Of a stretch of 64,000 nucleotides of DNA, positions 23,595 through 31,260 are shown piece after piece. Origin of the DNA: Flavimobilis rhizosphaerae (GTDB lineage Bacteria; Actinomycetota; Actinomycetes; Actinomycetales; Cellulomonadaceae); assembly GCF_014852685.1 (NCBI RefSeq), contig NZ_JACZDF010000003.1, positions 434,001 through 498,000 of the forward strand. Reading direction: 5' to 3'. Position 1 is the first letter of the stretch; each line of letters starts with the position of its first letter. The notes under the pieces were generated by a model, which did not search any database, was not told the DNA's origin, and was given only the letters and a program-made list of their open reading frames with translations. The position numbers and the translations under genes are program-made.

Positions 23595-24490
23595 CCAGCG
23601 CAGTCACCGTCACCGGCGTCACCCGACGCTTCGGACCCGTCGTCGCGCTCGACGACGTCTCCCTCGAGGTCCCCGCGGGCCAGCTCGTCGGCGTGCTCGG
23701 CCCCAACGGGGCCGGCAAGTCCACCCTGCTCTCCCTCGTCTCCGGACGGCGACGCCCCGACGCCGGGACCGTCCTCCTCGAGGGCCGCGACCCGCGCGAC
23801 CCCGTCGCCCGCCAGGGCCTCGGCCTCACCCCGCAGGAGACCGGGCTGCCGCCGACGCTGCGCGTCGGTGAGGTCGTCGACTTCGTCGGCGCCCACTTCG
23901 CCGACCCCGTCCCGACGGCCTCGCTGCTCGCCGACTTCGACCTCGCCGACCTCGCCCGACGCCAGACCGGCTCGCTGTCCGGCGGGCAGAAGCGCCGCCT
24001 CGCCGTCGCTCTCGCGCTCGTCGGCCGCCCCCGCGTCCTCCTCCTCGACGAGCCCACGACCGGCCTCGACGTCGACGCCCGCCACGCACTGTGGGACGCC
24101 GTCCGGGGCTACCACCGCTCCGGCGGGACCGTGCTGCTCACGAGCCACTACCTCGAGGAGGTGCAGGCCCTCGCCGAGCGCGTCGTCGTCATCGACCGCG
24201 GCGTCGTCGTCGGCGACGACTCCCTCGCGGGGATCCTCGCGCGCGTCGACGTCCAACGCGTCACGATGACGTCGGACGACGACGTCGACGAGCTCGACGG
24301 CGTCGTGAGCGCCGAGCGCGACGGCGACCGCCGCACGGTCCTCACGCGCGACGCCGACGCCTACGTGCGCACGCTCGTCCGCTCCGGCCTGCGCTTCCAC
24401 GGCCTCGAGGTCCGCGGCGCGACCCTCGAGGAAGCGTTCGCGCACGTCGTCGCAGCCCCAGCCACCACCCCGGAAGGAACCCGACGATGA
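23591..24490 (+). CDS. ABC exporter ATP-binding protein
   Basis: 299 residues. GVLGPNGAGKSTLL is Walker A (about residue 38), GLTPQE the Q loop, TGSLSGGQKRRLAVALALVGRPRVLLLDEPTTGLD the signature and Walker B, and LLTSHYLEEVQALAERVVVIDRG the H loop and D loop region. This is the DrrA/CcmA-like group that pairs with ABC-2 permeases. It works with the next gene to export an unknown compound; regulation by the preceding winged-helix protein is likely. Confidence 0.92.
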   Translation: MTSAVTVTGVTRRFGPVVALDDVSLEVPAGQLVGVLGPNGAGKSTLLSLVSGRRRPDAGTVLLEGRDPRDPVARQGLGLTPQETGLPPTLRVGEVVDFVGAHFADPVPTASLLADFDLADLARRQTGSLSGGQKRRLAVALALVGRPRVLLLDEPTTGLDVDARHALWDAVRGYHRSGGTVLLTSHYLEEVQALAERVVVIDRGVVVGDDSLAGILARVDVQRVTMTSDDDVDELDGVVSAERDGDRRTVLTRDADAYVRTLVRSGLRFHGLEVRGATLEEAFAHVVAAPATTPEGTRR

Positions 24491-25254
24491 CCGCCACCAC
24501 CCCCGGGGCGCTCCGCCTCGTCGCCGTCCACACGAAGTTCCAGCTGCTCGAGACGATCCGCATCCCTGCGGCCGTCATCGGCAACACCGTCTTCCCCGCC
24601 CTCGCTCTCTTCTTCTTCGTCGTGCCGCAGGCGGACGTCGCCGGCAACAGGCTGTGGGCGACGACGGCCGTCGCGAGCCTCGCGTTCTTCTCCGTGTGCT
24701 CAGCGAGCATGTTCACGCACGGGCTTGGCGTCGCCGAGGACCGCGAGTCACCCTTCGACCCGTTCGTGCGCTCCCTGCCGGCGGGACCCGTGCCGCGGTT
24801 CGTCGGGCGGATCCTCGTCGGGCTCGTCATGGCACTGTTCGGCATGGTGCCGCTGCTGCTCGTCGCGGCGTTCTTCACGGAGGCGGGCGTGCCTGCGCCG
24901 CAGCTGCTCGCGGGCGTCGGGATGCTGCTCGTCGGTGCCGTGCCGTTCATCCTCCTCGGCATCGGGCTCGGGTACGCGCTCACCGCGAAGGCGGCGATCG
25001 CGATCGTCCAGGTGATCCTCTTCCCGCTCGCGTTCGCGGGTGGGCTCTTCATGCCGCCGCAGCTCTTCCCGGCGTGGATGGACACGGTGTCGCTTGCGAC
25101 GCCGACGCGTGCGGGCCGGGACCTGCTCGTCGACGCGCTCGGCGTCGAGGCAGCGCACGGCTCGTCGTGGCTCGTGCTGCTCGGCTGGACGGTGGCGTTC
25201 GGCGTCCTCGCGATCTGGGCGTACCGCCGCGACGAGGGCCGCCGCTTCCGCTGA
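24487..25254 (+). CDS. ABC-2 type exporter permease
   Basis: 255 residues with about six membrane helices. AVHTKFQLLETIRIPAAVIGNTVFPALALFFFVVP is the typical ABC-2 amino-terminal coupling helix and first helix, and FPLAFAGGLFMPPQLFPAWMDTVSLATPTRAGRDLLVDAL is the ABC-2 signature near the C terminus. It is the last gene of the operon, ended by the large hairpin at 25272-25316. Confidence 0.9.
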   Translation: MTATTPGALRLVAVHTKFQLLETIRIPAAVIGNTVFPALALFFFVVPQADVAGNRLWATTAVASLAFFSVCSASMFTHGLGVAEDRESPFDPFVRSLPAGPVPRFVGRILVGLVMALFGMVPLLLVAAFFTEAGVPAPQLLAGVGMLLVGAVPFILLGIGLGYALTAKAAIAIVQVILFPLAFAGGLFMPPQLFPAWMDTVSLATPTRAGRDLLVDALGVEAAHGSSWLVLLGWTVAFGVLAIWAYRRDEGRRFR

Positions 25255-25271
25255 GCCTGCTCCGGGAGCAA

Positions 25272-25316
25272 CAGTTCGGGCCCGTGCACACAGATCGTGT
25301 GCACGGGCCCGAACTG
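25272..25316. terminator. 20-bp stem bidirectional terminator
   Basis: Perfect arms of 20 bases (CAGTTCGGGCCCGTGCACAC and its reverse complement) around AGATC. It lies between the convergent ABC permease and copA genes. No T-tract follows on either side. Confidence 0.8.
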
Positions 25317-25334
25317 ACGCGGCGGGGAAGGGGT

Positions 25335-27887
25335 CTAGGACGCCGTGCGGAGGCGGAGGCTGTTCGTCACGACGATGACAGAGCTCGCCGCCATCGCCGC
25401 TCCCGCGATCATCGGGTTGAGCAGGCCGAGCGCCGCGAGCGGGATCGCCGCGACGTTGTACGCGAACGCCCAGAAGAGGTTCTGCTTGATGATCGCGAGC
25501 GTCCGGCGCGAGATCCGCACGGCCGCCGCGGCCGCACGCAGGTCACCGCGCACGAGCGTGACGTCGGACGCCTGGATCGCCGCGTCCGTGCCCGTGCCCA
25601 TCGCCATGCCGAGACCCTGCGTGCCAGCCTGGGCGAGCGCCGCGGCGTCGTTGACGCCGTCGCCGACGACCGCGACGACCCGCCCCTCGGCCTGGAGTCG
25701 CTTGACGACGTCGACCTTGCCGTCAGGCAGGACGCCCGCGACGACGTCGGCGGGATCGATGCCGACCGCAGCCGCGACCTCGCGGGCCGCGCCCGCGTTG
25801 TCGCCCGTGACGAGGTAGGGCCGCAGCCCGAGGTCGCGGAGCTCGGCGATCGCCTCGCGCGAGGTGGGCTTCACGGGGTCGCGGAGGACGACGACGCCGC
25901 GGGCGGAACCGTCCCACGCGACGACGACCGCGGTGGCGCCGGACTCCTCGGCGTCGCGCACAGCAGTGGCCGCGCGGGCGTCGGCGGCACCTGTCTGCTC
26001 CGCGACCCACCCGGGCTTGCCGACGAGGACGCGGCGCGAGAGGTGCGGCCCCGAGTGCGCGGTGCGCACGGTGCCGGTCACACCGCCGCCCGCGGTCGTC
26101 GTGAAGTCGAGCGTCTGGAGGGACCCGACGACGACGCCGTCGGCGCCGACCTTCGGCGCAGCGCCGACGGCGCCCGGCGTGGCGCCTGCGGCGACGGGCT
26201 CGTCGTCGACGGACGGCGTTGCGGCCCGGACGATCGCCTTGGCGACGGGATGCTCGGAGCCTGCCTCGACGGCGGCGGCGTACGCGAGGATCTCGCGCAC
26301 GGGCACGGTGTCGTCGAGGGCGACGACGTGGTCGACGGCCATGGCGCCTGCGGTGACGGTTCCGGTCTTGTCGAGGACGACGGTGTCGATGCGGCGCGTC
26401 GACTCGAGGGTCTCGGGGCCCTTGATGACGATGCCGAGCTGGGCGGCGCGCCCGGTGCCGACGAGGAGGGCAGTGGGGGTGGCGAGCCCGAGGGCGCAGG
26501 GGCACGCGATGATGAGGACGGCGACGGCGGCGGTGAAGGCGGCCTGGACGTTGGCAGCGTCGGTCCCGCCGATGACGAGCCACGCGATGAGCGTGAGCAG
26601 CGAGATGACGAGGACGACGGGCACGAAGACGGCGGAGATGCGGTCAGCGAGCCGCTGGACGGGTGCCTTGCCGGTCTGCGCCTCGGCGACGAGCCTGCCG
26701 ATCTGGGCGAGGGTCGTCTCCTCGCCGACGCGGGTCGCGCGGACGACGAGGTGGCCGTCGGTGTTGAGGGTGGCGCCCGTGACGGCGTCGCCCGCGGTGA
26801 CGTCGACGGGGACGGGCTCGCCCGTGAGGAGGGACGTGTCGATCGCAGCGGTTCCGCTGACGACGACGCCGTCGGTGGCGACCTTGCCGCCCGGGCGGAC
26901 GACGAACTCGTCGCCGACCTGGAGCTGCGCGGCGGGGATCTCGCGCTCGGTGACGGTGCCGTCGGCGTCGGTGACGCGGAGGGTCGCGGTCGTGGCGCCG
27001 AGCTCGAGGAGAGTGCGGAGGGCGTCGCCGGCGCGTCGCCGTGAGCGGTGCTCGGTGTAGCGGCCTGCGAGGAGGAAGACGGTGACGACGACGGCGACCT
27101 CGAGGTAGAGCTCGGGCATGCCGGTGTGGTTGCCTGCGCGTGGTAGGAAGGTCATCTCCATGCGCATGCCGATCTCGCCGGCGCCGCCGAGGAGGAGGGC
27201 CCAGAGGGACCAGCCGGTCGCGGCGATGACGCCGAGGGAGACGAGGGTGTCCATGGTGGACGAGCCGTGGCGGCCGGCGCGGAACGCGGCGGTGTGGAAC
27301 GGCCAGGCGCCCCAGGTGACGACGGGCAGGGAGAGTGCGGTGACGAGCCACTGCCAGCCGTCGAACTGCGTGGCGGGGATCATCGAGAGGACGACGACGG
27401 GCAGCGCGAGGATGGCGGAGACGCGGAGCCGGCGCAGGAGGTCGGTGCCGCGGTCGGGTGTGGGGGCGGAGGTGTCGTGGTCGCCGTGCGCGTCGTCGGC
27501 GGTGCCGGTCGGGGCGGGCGCGACACCGTGGGCGTCGGCCGACGCTGGGGCGTCGGGCGACGCTGGGGCGTCGGGCTGGGGAGCGTCGGGCTGGGGAGCG
27601 GTGGCGGGCGCCTGCGGCGCCGTCGTGCGGGTGACGGACGCGGTGTACCCGGCGGCCTCGACCGCCGCGACGAGCGCGGCAGCGTCGACGGCCTCGCCGT
27701 CGACGGGCTCGATGGTGACGTGCGCGGACTCGAGGGGGAGGTTCACGGTTGCGCTGACGCCGGGCAGTTTGGCGAGCTTCTTCTCGACGCGGGCGACGCA
27801 CGACGCGCAGGTCATGCCGCCGACGGCGAGGTCGATGACGACGGGGTCGGGGGCGGCGGGCATGCCGAGGCCGGTGGTGGTGCTCAT
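25335..27887 (-). CDS. copA: Copper-exporting P1B-type ATPase
   Basis: 850 residues. An N-terminal heavy-metal domain has VGGMTCASCVARVEKKL (Cys 27 and Cys 30). A low-complexity linker at about 95-145 has repeated PDAP/QPDAP words ending in a His/Asp-rich part (DDAHGDHD). TSLLTGEPVPV (actuator), IIACPCALGLATP (metal-binding CPC in TM6), VVLDKTGTVTAG (phosphorylated Asp) and VGDGVNDAAALAQAGTQGLGMAMG (hinge) complete it. It exports Cu(I) from the cytosol using ATP. CGAGGAG precedes the ATG at 27885-27887. It follows csoR in one copper-induced operon. Confidence 0.93.
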   Translation of the reverse strand: MSTTTGLGMPAAPDPVVIDLAVGGMTCASCVARVEKKLAKLPGVSATVNLPLESAHVTIEPVDGEAVDAAALVAAVEAAGYTASVTRTTAPQAPATAPQPDAPQPDAPASPDAPASADAHGVAPAPTGTADDAHGDHDTSAPTPDRGTDLLRRLRVSAILALPVVVLSMIPATQFDGWQWLVTALSLPVVTWGAWPFHTAAFRAGRHGSSTMDTLVSLGVIAATGWSLWALLLGGAGEIGMRMEMTFLPRAGNHTGMPELYLEVAVVVTVFLLAGRYTEHRSRRRAGDALRTLLELGATTATLRVTDADGTVTEREIPAAQLQVGDEFVVRPGGKVATDGVVVSGTAAIDTSLLTGEPVPVDVTAGDAVTGATLNTDGHLVVRATRVGEETTLAQIGRLVAEAQTGKAPVQRLADRISAVFVPVVLVISLLTLIAWLVIGGTDAANVQAAFTAAVAVLIIACPCALGLATPTALLVGTGRAAQLGIVIKGPETLESTRRIDTVVLDKTGTVTAGAMAVDHVVALDDTVPVREILAYAAAVEAGSEHPVAKAIVRAATPSVDDEPVAAGATPGAVGAAPKVGADGVVVGSLQTLDFTTTAGGGVTGTVRTAHSGPHLSRRVLVGKPGWVAEQTGAADARAATAVRDAEESGATAVVVAWDGSARGVVVLRDPVKPTSREAIAELRDLGLRPYLVTGDNAGAAREVAAAVGIDPADVVAGVLPDGKVDVVKRLQAEGRVVAVVGDGVNDAAALAQAGTQGLGMAMGTGTDAAIQASDVTLVRGDLRAAAAAVRISRRTLAIIKQNLFWAFAYNVAAIPLAALGLLNPMIAGAAMAASSVIVVTNSLRLRTAS

Positions 27888-27904
27888 GGTGGTGTCTCCT
27901 CGTG

Positions 27905-28207
27905 TCAGCGGAGCAGGCGAGCGATGGCGTCCGTGGCTTCGGCGACCTTGGCGGCGCCGGCCTCGTCGGACTGCTTGGCGGCATCGACGACGCAGTGGCC
28001 GAGGTGGTCGCCGACGAGGCCGACGCTCACCGCGTGGAGCGCCTTCGTCACGGCTGCGACCTGGGTGAGGATGTCGATGCAGTAGGTGTCGTTCTCGACC
28101 ATGCGGGCGATGCCACGGACCTGGCCCTCGATGCGGGCGAGGCGCTTGAGGTAGGCGTCCTTGTCCTGGACGTAGCCGTGGGTGGTGGTGCCGTGCGTGT
28201 GCTCCAT
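27905..28207 (-). CDS. csoR: Copper-sensing repressor CsoR
   Basis: 100 residues of the CsoR/RcnR family. YLKRLARIEGQVRGIARMVENDTYCIDILTQV is the DNA-binding helical core. The Cu(I) ligands are all present with the classic spacing: Cys 43, His 68 and Cys 72 (H-L-G-H-C). Without copper it represses, and Cu(I) releases it from DNA. Two CsoR-type palindromes lie immediately upstream. The ATG at 28205-28207 leaves the operators in the 5' region; a longer frame is open but would cover the operators. Confidence 0.94.
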   Translation of the reverse strand: MEHTHGTTTHGYVQDKDAYLKRLARIEGQVRGIARMVENDTYCIDILTQVAAVTKALHAVSVGLVGDHLGHCVVDAAKQSDEAGAAKVAEATDAIARLLR

Positions 28208-28216
28208 ACCGTCGAC

Positions 28217-28233
28217 TATACCCCCAAGGGGTA
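28217..28233. promoter_or_regulatory. CsoR operator 1
   Basis: TATACCCCCAAGGGGTA: TACCCC and GGGGTA half-sites in the GC-run palindrome known for CsoR (consensus like TACCCCCNNGGGGGTA). It begins 10 bases before the csoR start codon. Confidence 0.75.
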
Positions 28234-28239
28234 CCCGCG

Positions 28240-28258
28240 TACACCCCATGGGGGTATC
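28240..28258. promoter_or_regulatory. CsoR operator 2
   Basis: TACACCCCATGGGGGTATC: a second CsoR-like palindrome, 7 bases beyond operator 1. The copper promoter probably overlaps these two sites. The transposon insertion begins 27 bases further on, so the DNA that once lay upstream of this promoter has been displaced by 2.4 kb. Confidence 0.7.
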
Positions 28259-28284
28259 AGTTCGCCGGAGATGGTTGCCGCGAA

Positions 28285-28290
28285 CCTAGG
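28285..28290. repeat. Target-site duplication CCTAGG, left
   Basis: CCTAGG directly before the left terminal inverted repeat of the IS481-type transposon; the same six bases follow the right end at 30729-30734. IS481-family elements are known to prefer CTAG-containing targets. Confidence 0.8.
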
Positions 28291-28312
28291 TGTGATGTCC
28301 AGGGACGTTGTT
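28291..28312 (+). repeat. Left terminal inverted repeat of the transposon
   Basis: 22 bases beginning TGTGATGTCC and ending GACGTTGTT. It is identical (reverse complement) to 30707-30728. Confidence 0.88.
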
Positions 28313-28399
28313 CTGGCCCCCGCCCGTAATGACACCGTGCCGATTCAAGAAGTATCTGTCCAGACCGCTTGCCATTGAAGGCATGTTAGAGTTTGGGGC

Positions 28400-28465
28400 A
28401 TGTCGAGTCCCGAATCAGACAGGTCAGGGGTTGTCGGTCACACCGCCAGCCCCTTGAACCACTAG
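28400..28465 (+). CDS. Possible leader peptide of the cmx gene (21 residues)
   Basis: A small ORF, ATG at 28400 and TAG at 28463-28465, reading MSSPESDRSGVV and ending TASPLNH. It sits between the transposon's left end and the exporter gene. The mRNA after it can fold (ACGCCCAC at 28471-28478 with GTGGGCGT at 28486-28493, and CAAGAA with TTCTTG just before the exporter's ribosome site). A leader ORF plus hairpins is the layout of translational attenuation, known for chloramphenicol-inducible genes such as cmlA and cat. No strong ribosome site precedes the ATG, so this is tentative. Confidence 0.4.
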   Translation: MSSPESDRSGVVGHTASPLNH

Positions 28466-28470
28466 TTACG

Positions 28471-28493
28471 ACGCCCACGATCTGTGTGGGCGT
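28471..28493 (+). promoter_or_regulatory. Hairpin in the cmx leader (attenuator-like)
   Basis: ACGCCCAC and GTGGGCGT form an 8-bp stem around GATCTGT, six bases after the leader ORF stop. There is no U-run, which fits translational rather than transcriptional attenuation. Confidence 0.4.
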
Positions 28494-28568
28494 ATGTCTG
28501 GCGTACCCGGGGCGCTGGCCGTGGTGACAAGAAGAACCATTTCTTGATCTCACACCTCGGAGTACTCG

Positions 28569-29744
28569 ATGCCTTTTGCCCTCTACATGCTTGCCCTGGC
28601 GGTCTTCGTCATGGGCACTTCAGAATTCATGCTCGCGGGATTGCTCCCCGCGATCGCGACCGAACTTGACGTCTCGGTCGGCACTGCGGGCCTGCTGACC
28701 TCCGCATTCGCAGTCGGTCTGGTCGTCGGCGCGCCAGTGATGGCGGCATTCGCTCGCCGTTGGCCACCGCGGCTCACATTGATCGTTTGCCTTCTCGTGT
28801 TCGCGGGAAGCCACGTCATCGGAGCGATGACACCAGTGTTCTCTCTCCTGCTCATCACCCGGGTGCTCAGCGCTCTCGCAAACGCAGGACTCCTCGCCGT
28901 AGCACTGAGCACGGCCACTACCCTCGTGCCAGCGAACCAGAAGGGGCGTGCACTGTCGATCCTGCTCTCCGGCACGACGATCGCAACCGTCGTGGGCGTC
29001 CCCGCCGGGGCACTGCTCGGCACAGCGCTGGGCTGGCGAACGACGTTCTGGGCGATCGCCATCCTCTGTATTCCCGCGGCCGTTGGAGTCATTCGTGGCG
29101 TCACGAACAATGTTGGTCGGAGCGAGACTAGCGCGACCTCACCAAGGCTCCGTGTCGAGCTCAGCCAGTTGGCGACGCCGCGGCTCATCCTGGCCATGGT
29201 ACTCGGAGCGCTGATCAACGGAGGGACCTTTGCGGCATTCACCTTCCTGGCACCCATCGTGACCGAGACCGCGGGCTTGGCCGAAGCGTGGGTGTCCGTC
29301 GCGCTGGTGATGTTCGGCATCGGATCGTTCCTTGGCGTCACGATCGCAGGACGACTATCAGATCAACGACCTGGCCTCGTGCTCGCAGTCGGCGGACCGC
29401 TATTGCTGACAGGCTGGATCGTGTTGGCAGTGGTCGCATCTCATCCCGTCGCGCTTATCGTCCTCGTCCTCGTTCAGGGATTCCTGTCGTTCGGCGTCGG
29501 CAGTACTCTGATCACGCGTGTGCTGTATGCAGCATCGGGTGCGCCAACGATGGGCGGTTCGTACGCAACCGCAGCATTGAATATCGGAGCTGCAGCGGGG
29601 CCCGTGCTTGGTGCGCTCGGGCTCGCGACCGGGCTGGGGCTGCTCGCGCCGGTTTGGGTCGCTTCGGTGCTGACAGCGATCGCTCTCGTCATCATGCTTC
29701 TCACCAGACGCGCGCTTACGAAGACCGCGGCGGAGGCCAATTGA
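28569..29744 (+). CDS. cmx: Cmx/CmrA-type chloramphenicol efflux MFS transporter
   Basis: 391 residues with 12 hydrophobic segments. MPFALYMLALAVFVMGTSEF followed by MLAGLLPAIATELDVSVGTAG and VGSTLITRVLYAASGAPTMGG closely match the Cmx exporter of Corynebacterium striatum as I recall it, and the CmrA/CmlR group of Rhodococcus and Streptomyces. It is a proton-driven exporter giving chloramphenicol resistance. CGGAG lies 8 bases before the ATG. A leader ORF and hairpins precede it. The transposase gene overlaps its stop codon by one base (TGATG), so both are translated from one mRNA. Codon use is more AT-rich than in the host genes. Confidence 0.88.
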   Translation: MPFALYMLALAVFVMGTSEFMLAGLLPAIATELDVSVGTAGLLTSAFAVGLVVGAPVMAAFARRWPPRLTLIVCLLVFAGSHVIGAMTPVFSLLLITRVLSALANAGLLAVALSTATTLVPANQKGRALSILLSGTTIATVVGVPAGALLGTALGWRTTFWAIAILCIPAAVGVIRGVTNNVGRSETSATSPRLRVELSQLATPRLILAMVLGALINGGTFAAFTFLAPIVTETAGLAEAWVSVALVMFGIGSFLGVTIAGRLSDQRPGLVLAVGGPLLLTGWIVLAVVASHPVALIVLVLVQGFLSFGVGSTLITRVLYAASGAPTMGGSYATAALNIGAAAGPVLGALGLATGLGLLAPVWVASVLTAIALVIMLLTRRALTKTAAEAN

Positions 29745-30733
29745 TGACCCATCCGAACGCTCTTCTCACTCCTCGTGCCCGTCTCCGGTTAGCCCGGCTG
29801 ATTGTCGAAGACGGCTATCCGGCCACGATCGCCGCAAAGATGTTCATGGTCTCCCCGATCACTGCCCGGAAATGGGCAGGCCGCTACCGGGAAGAGGGTG
29901 AGTTTGGGATGCAGGATCGCTCCAGCAAGCCGCACCGGATCCCAGGCAGGACGCCCGAGCATGTCAAGAAGAAGATCATCAACCTGCGCTGGCGGCTTCG
30001 ACTGGGGCCAGCCCAGATCGCTGCGCGACTTGGTCTCTCGACGTCGACTGTTCACGCGGTCCTCGTCCGTTGCCGCGTGAACCGCCTCTCGCATATCGAT
30101 CGTGTCACTGGCGAGCCATTGCGGCGATATGAGCATCCTCATCCGGGATCGTTGATTCATGTCGATGTCACGAAGTTCGGCAACATCCCCGACGGCGGTG
30201 GACATCGTTACGTAGGTCGGCAGCAAGGCGCACGGAACAAGCTCGCGACTCCGGGATTACCACGAGGAAAAGATCACAAGCCGCGCACCGGGACGGCGTT
30301 CGTTCACACAGTCATCGATGACCACTCCCGCGTCGCATACGCAGAAATCTGGTCGGATGAGCAGGCGAGCACAGCGGTGGGAGTTCTCGAACGCGCCGTG
30401 GCCTGGTTCGCCGAACGAGGCGTGACCGTCGAGCGAGTCCTATCCGACAACGGGTCGGCATACAGATCCCACGCATGGAGGGACTTCTGCGCTCGGCTCG
30501 GCATCCGACACAAGCGGACACGCCCCTACCGGCCGCAGACGAACGGGAAGATCGAGCGATTCCACCGCACGCTCGGGGACGGCTGGGCCTATGCCAGGTT
30601 TTACGGTTCAGAGGCCGAACGACGCCTGGCGCTGCCCGGCTGGCTCCACTTCTACAACCACCACCGACACCACTCTGCGATTGGCGGCGTACCCTTCGAC
30701 CGACTCAACAACGTCCCTGGACATCACACCTAG
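29744..30733 (+). CDS. IS481 family transposase
   Basis: 329 residues. The N-terminal helix-turn-helix region (RLRLARLIVEDGYPATIAAKMFMVSPITARKWAGRYREEG) is followed by an rve/DDE domain. The catalytic triad is Asp 141 (HVDVTKFG), Asp 235 (LSDNGSAY) and Glu 271 (GKIERFHR): DD-35-E spacing. FYNHHRHHSAIGGVPFDRL closes the domain. The reading frame runs through the right inverted repeat, and its TAG stop (30731-30733) belongs to the duplicated target site CCTAGG, so the insertion site supplies the stop codon. The gene looks intact. Confidence 0.93.
   Translation: MTHPNALLTPRARLRLARLIVEDGYPATIAAKMFMVSPITARKWAGRYREEGEFGMQDRSSKPHRIPGRTPEHVKKKIINLRWRLRLGPAQIAARLGLSTSTVHAVLVRCRVNRLSHIDRVTGEPLRRYEHPHPGSLIHVDVTKFGNIPDGGGHRYVGRQQGARNKLATPGLPRGKDHKPRTGTAFVHTVIDDHSRVAYAEIWSDEQASTAVGVLERAVAWFAERGVTVERVLSDNGSAYRSHAWRDFCARLGIRHKRTRPYRPQTNGKIERFHRTLGDGWAYARFYGSEAERRLALPGWLHFYNHHRHHSAIGGVPFDRLNNVPGHHT
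30707..30728 (-). repeat. Right terminal inverted repeat of the transposon
   Basis: The reverse complement of 28291-28312; it encodes the last residues of the transposase. Confidence 0.88.
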
Positions 30734-30734
30734 G
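30729..30734. repeat. Target-site duplication CCTAGG, right
   Basis: CCTAGG after the right end; it contains the transposase stop codon TAG. Confidence 0.8.
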
Positions 30735-31260
30735 CACGGGGGACGACCGGAGCGGCACCGCGCACGTCCCGCACCAGCGCGAGGAGTCACGATCGCCGCA
30801 CCGCGGCGCGCCGATCCCGCCACCACGACACCTGTCCGCACCGTGCTCGCCCTCGTCGACGTCACCGCACCCTGCGCGTCGGCCGGGGCACGCGCCGCCG
30901 GGTGATCTTCCCGGTTGTCTTGTGAAACCCCTCACTTTCGTAAATGTTGCGGTTGAGTAACGATCCCACTTCCTGCATCGATGCAGGTCAGGCGGCTAAC
31001 TGGGCAATGAAATAGTCAAGATTAGGCCAGATACTGCGCCCCGCAGGTCGAGAATCAATCTCGGGTAGGGCAAGGTTGACGAGGACCGGCCGACGACGGC
31101 GCAGGGCCGCGGCCACCGCCGCACCGGACTCGACCTCACGGCCGCAGCCACCGCCCCGCCATCTCGCACGCCCGACGATCACTCCGGGCAGGTCCACGAG
31201 AGCAGGGCCACCGCCCCGCTCCGAACGGCAAGCGTACGAAGGTGGCGAGCTCCCACACCC
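30735..31260. other. 526-bp region between the transposon and the ABC importer operon
   Basis: No intact gene. The first ~170 bases are host-like GC-rich DNA with no conserved reading frame. At about 30905-31080 the composition becomes clearly more AT-rich (CACTTTCGTAAATGTTGCGG, GCAATGAAATAGTCAAGATTAGG), which looks imported. It contains a perfect 16-bp palindrome, CCTGCATCGATGCAGG, at 30972-30987. The promoter of the ABC operon is expected in the last ~180 bases; a GGTGGCGAG ribosome site lies before the ATG at 31261. Confidence 0.45.
30988..31086 (-). pseudogene. Possible remnant of a foreign gene's 3' end
   Basis: On the minus strand the frame ending in TGA at 30988-30990 reads LPEIDSRPAGRSIWPNLDYF and then IAQLAA. 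Its composition (Ile, Asn, Tyr, Phe) is unlike random GC-rich shadow frames and looks like the C terminus of an old transposase or other imported protein. I cannot name the family. A palindrome and AT-rich sequence follow its stop, as at the end of an insertion sequence. Confidence 0.25.

Larger units (their letters stand above)
28291..30728 (+). mobile_element. IS481-family transposon carrying a Cmx-type chloramphenicol exporter
   Basis: A 2438-bp unit. Its terminal inverted repeats are 22 bases and identical: left TGTGATGTCCAGGGACGTTG... (28291-28312), right its reverse complement (30707-30728). CCTAGG is duplicated on both sides, which marks a recent, intact insertion. It carries two genes in one direction: an MFS exporter and an IS481-type transposase. 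There is only one transposase gene and one pair of ends, so it is a unit element with a passenger gene, not a composite of two IS copies. It resembles the cmx/IS5564 module known from Corynebacterium resistance plasmids (Tn5564). The base composition is visibly lower in GC than the host. Confidence 0.88.

Noticed and set aside
28285-30734. Composite transposon made of two IS copies
   Set aside because: Only one transposase gene and one pair of 22-bp ends are present; it is a single unit with a passenger gene.
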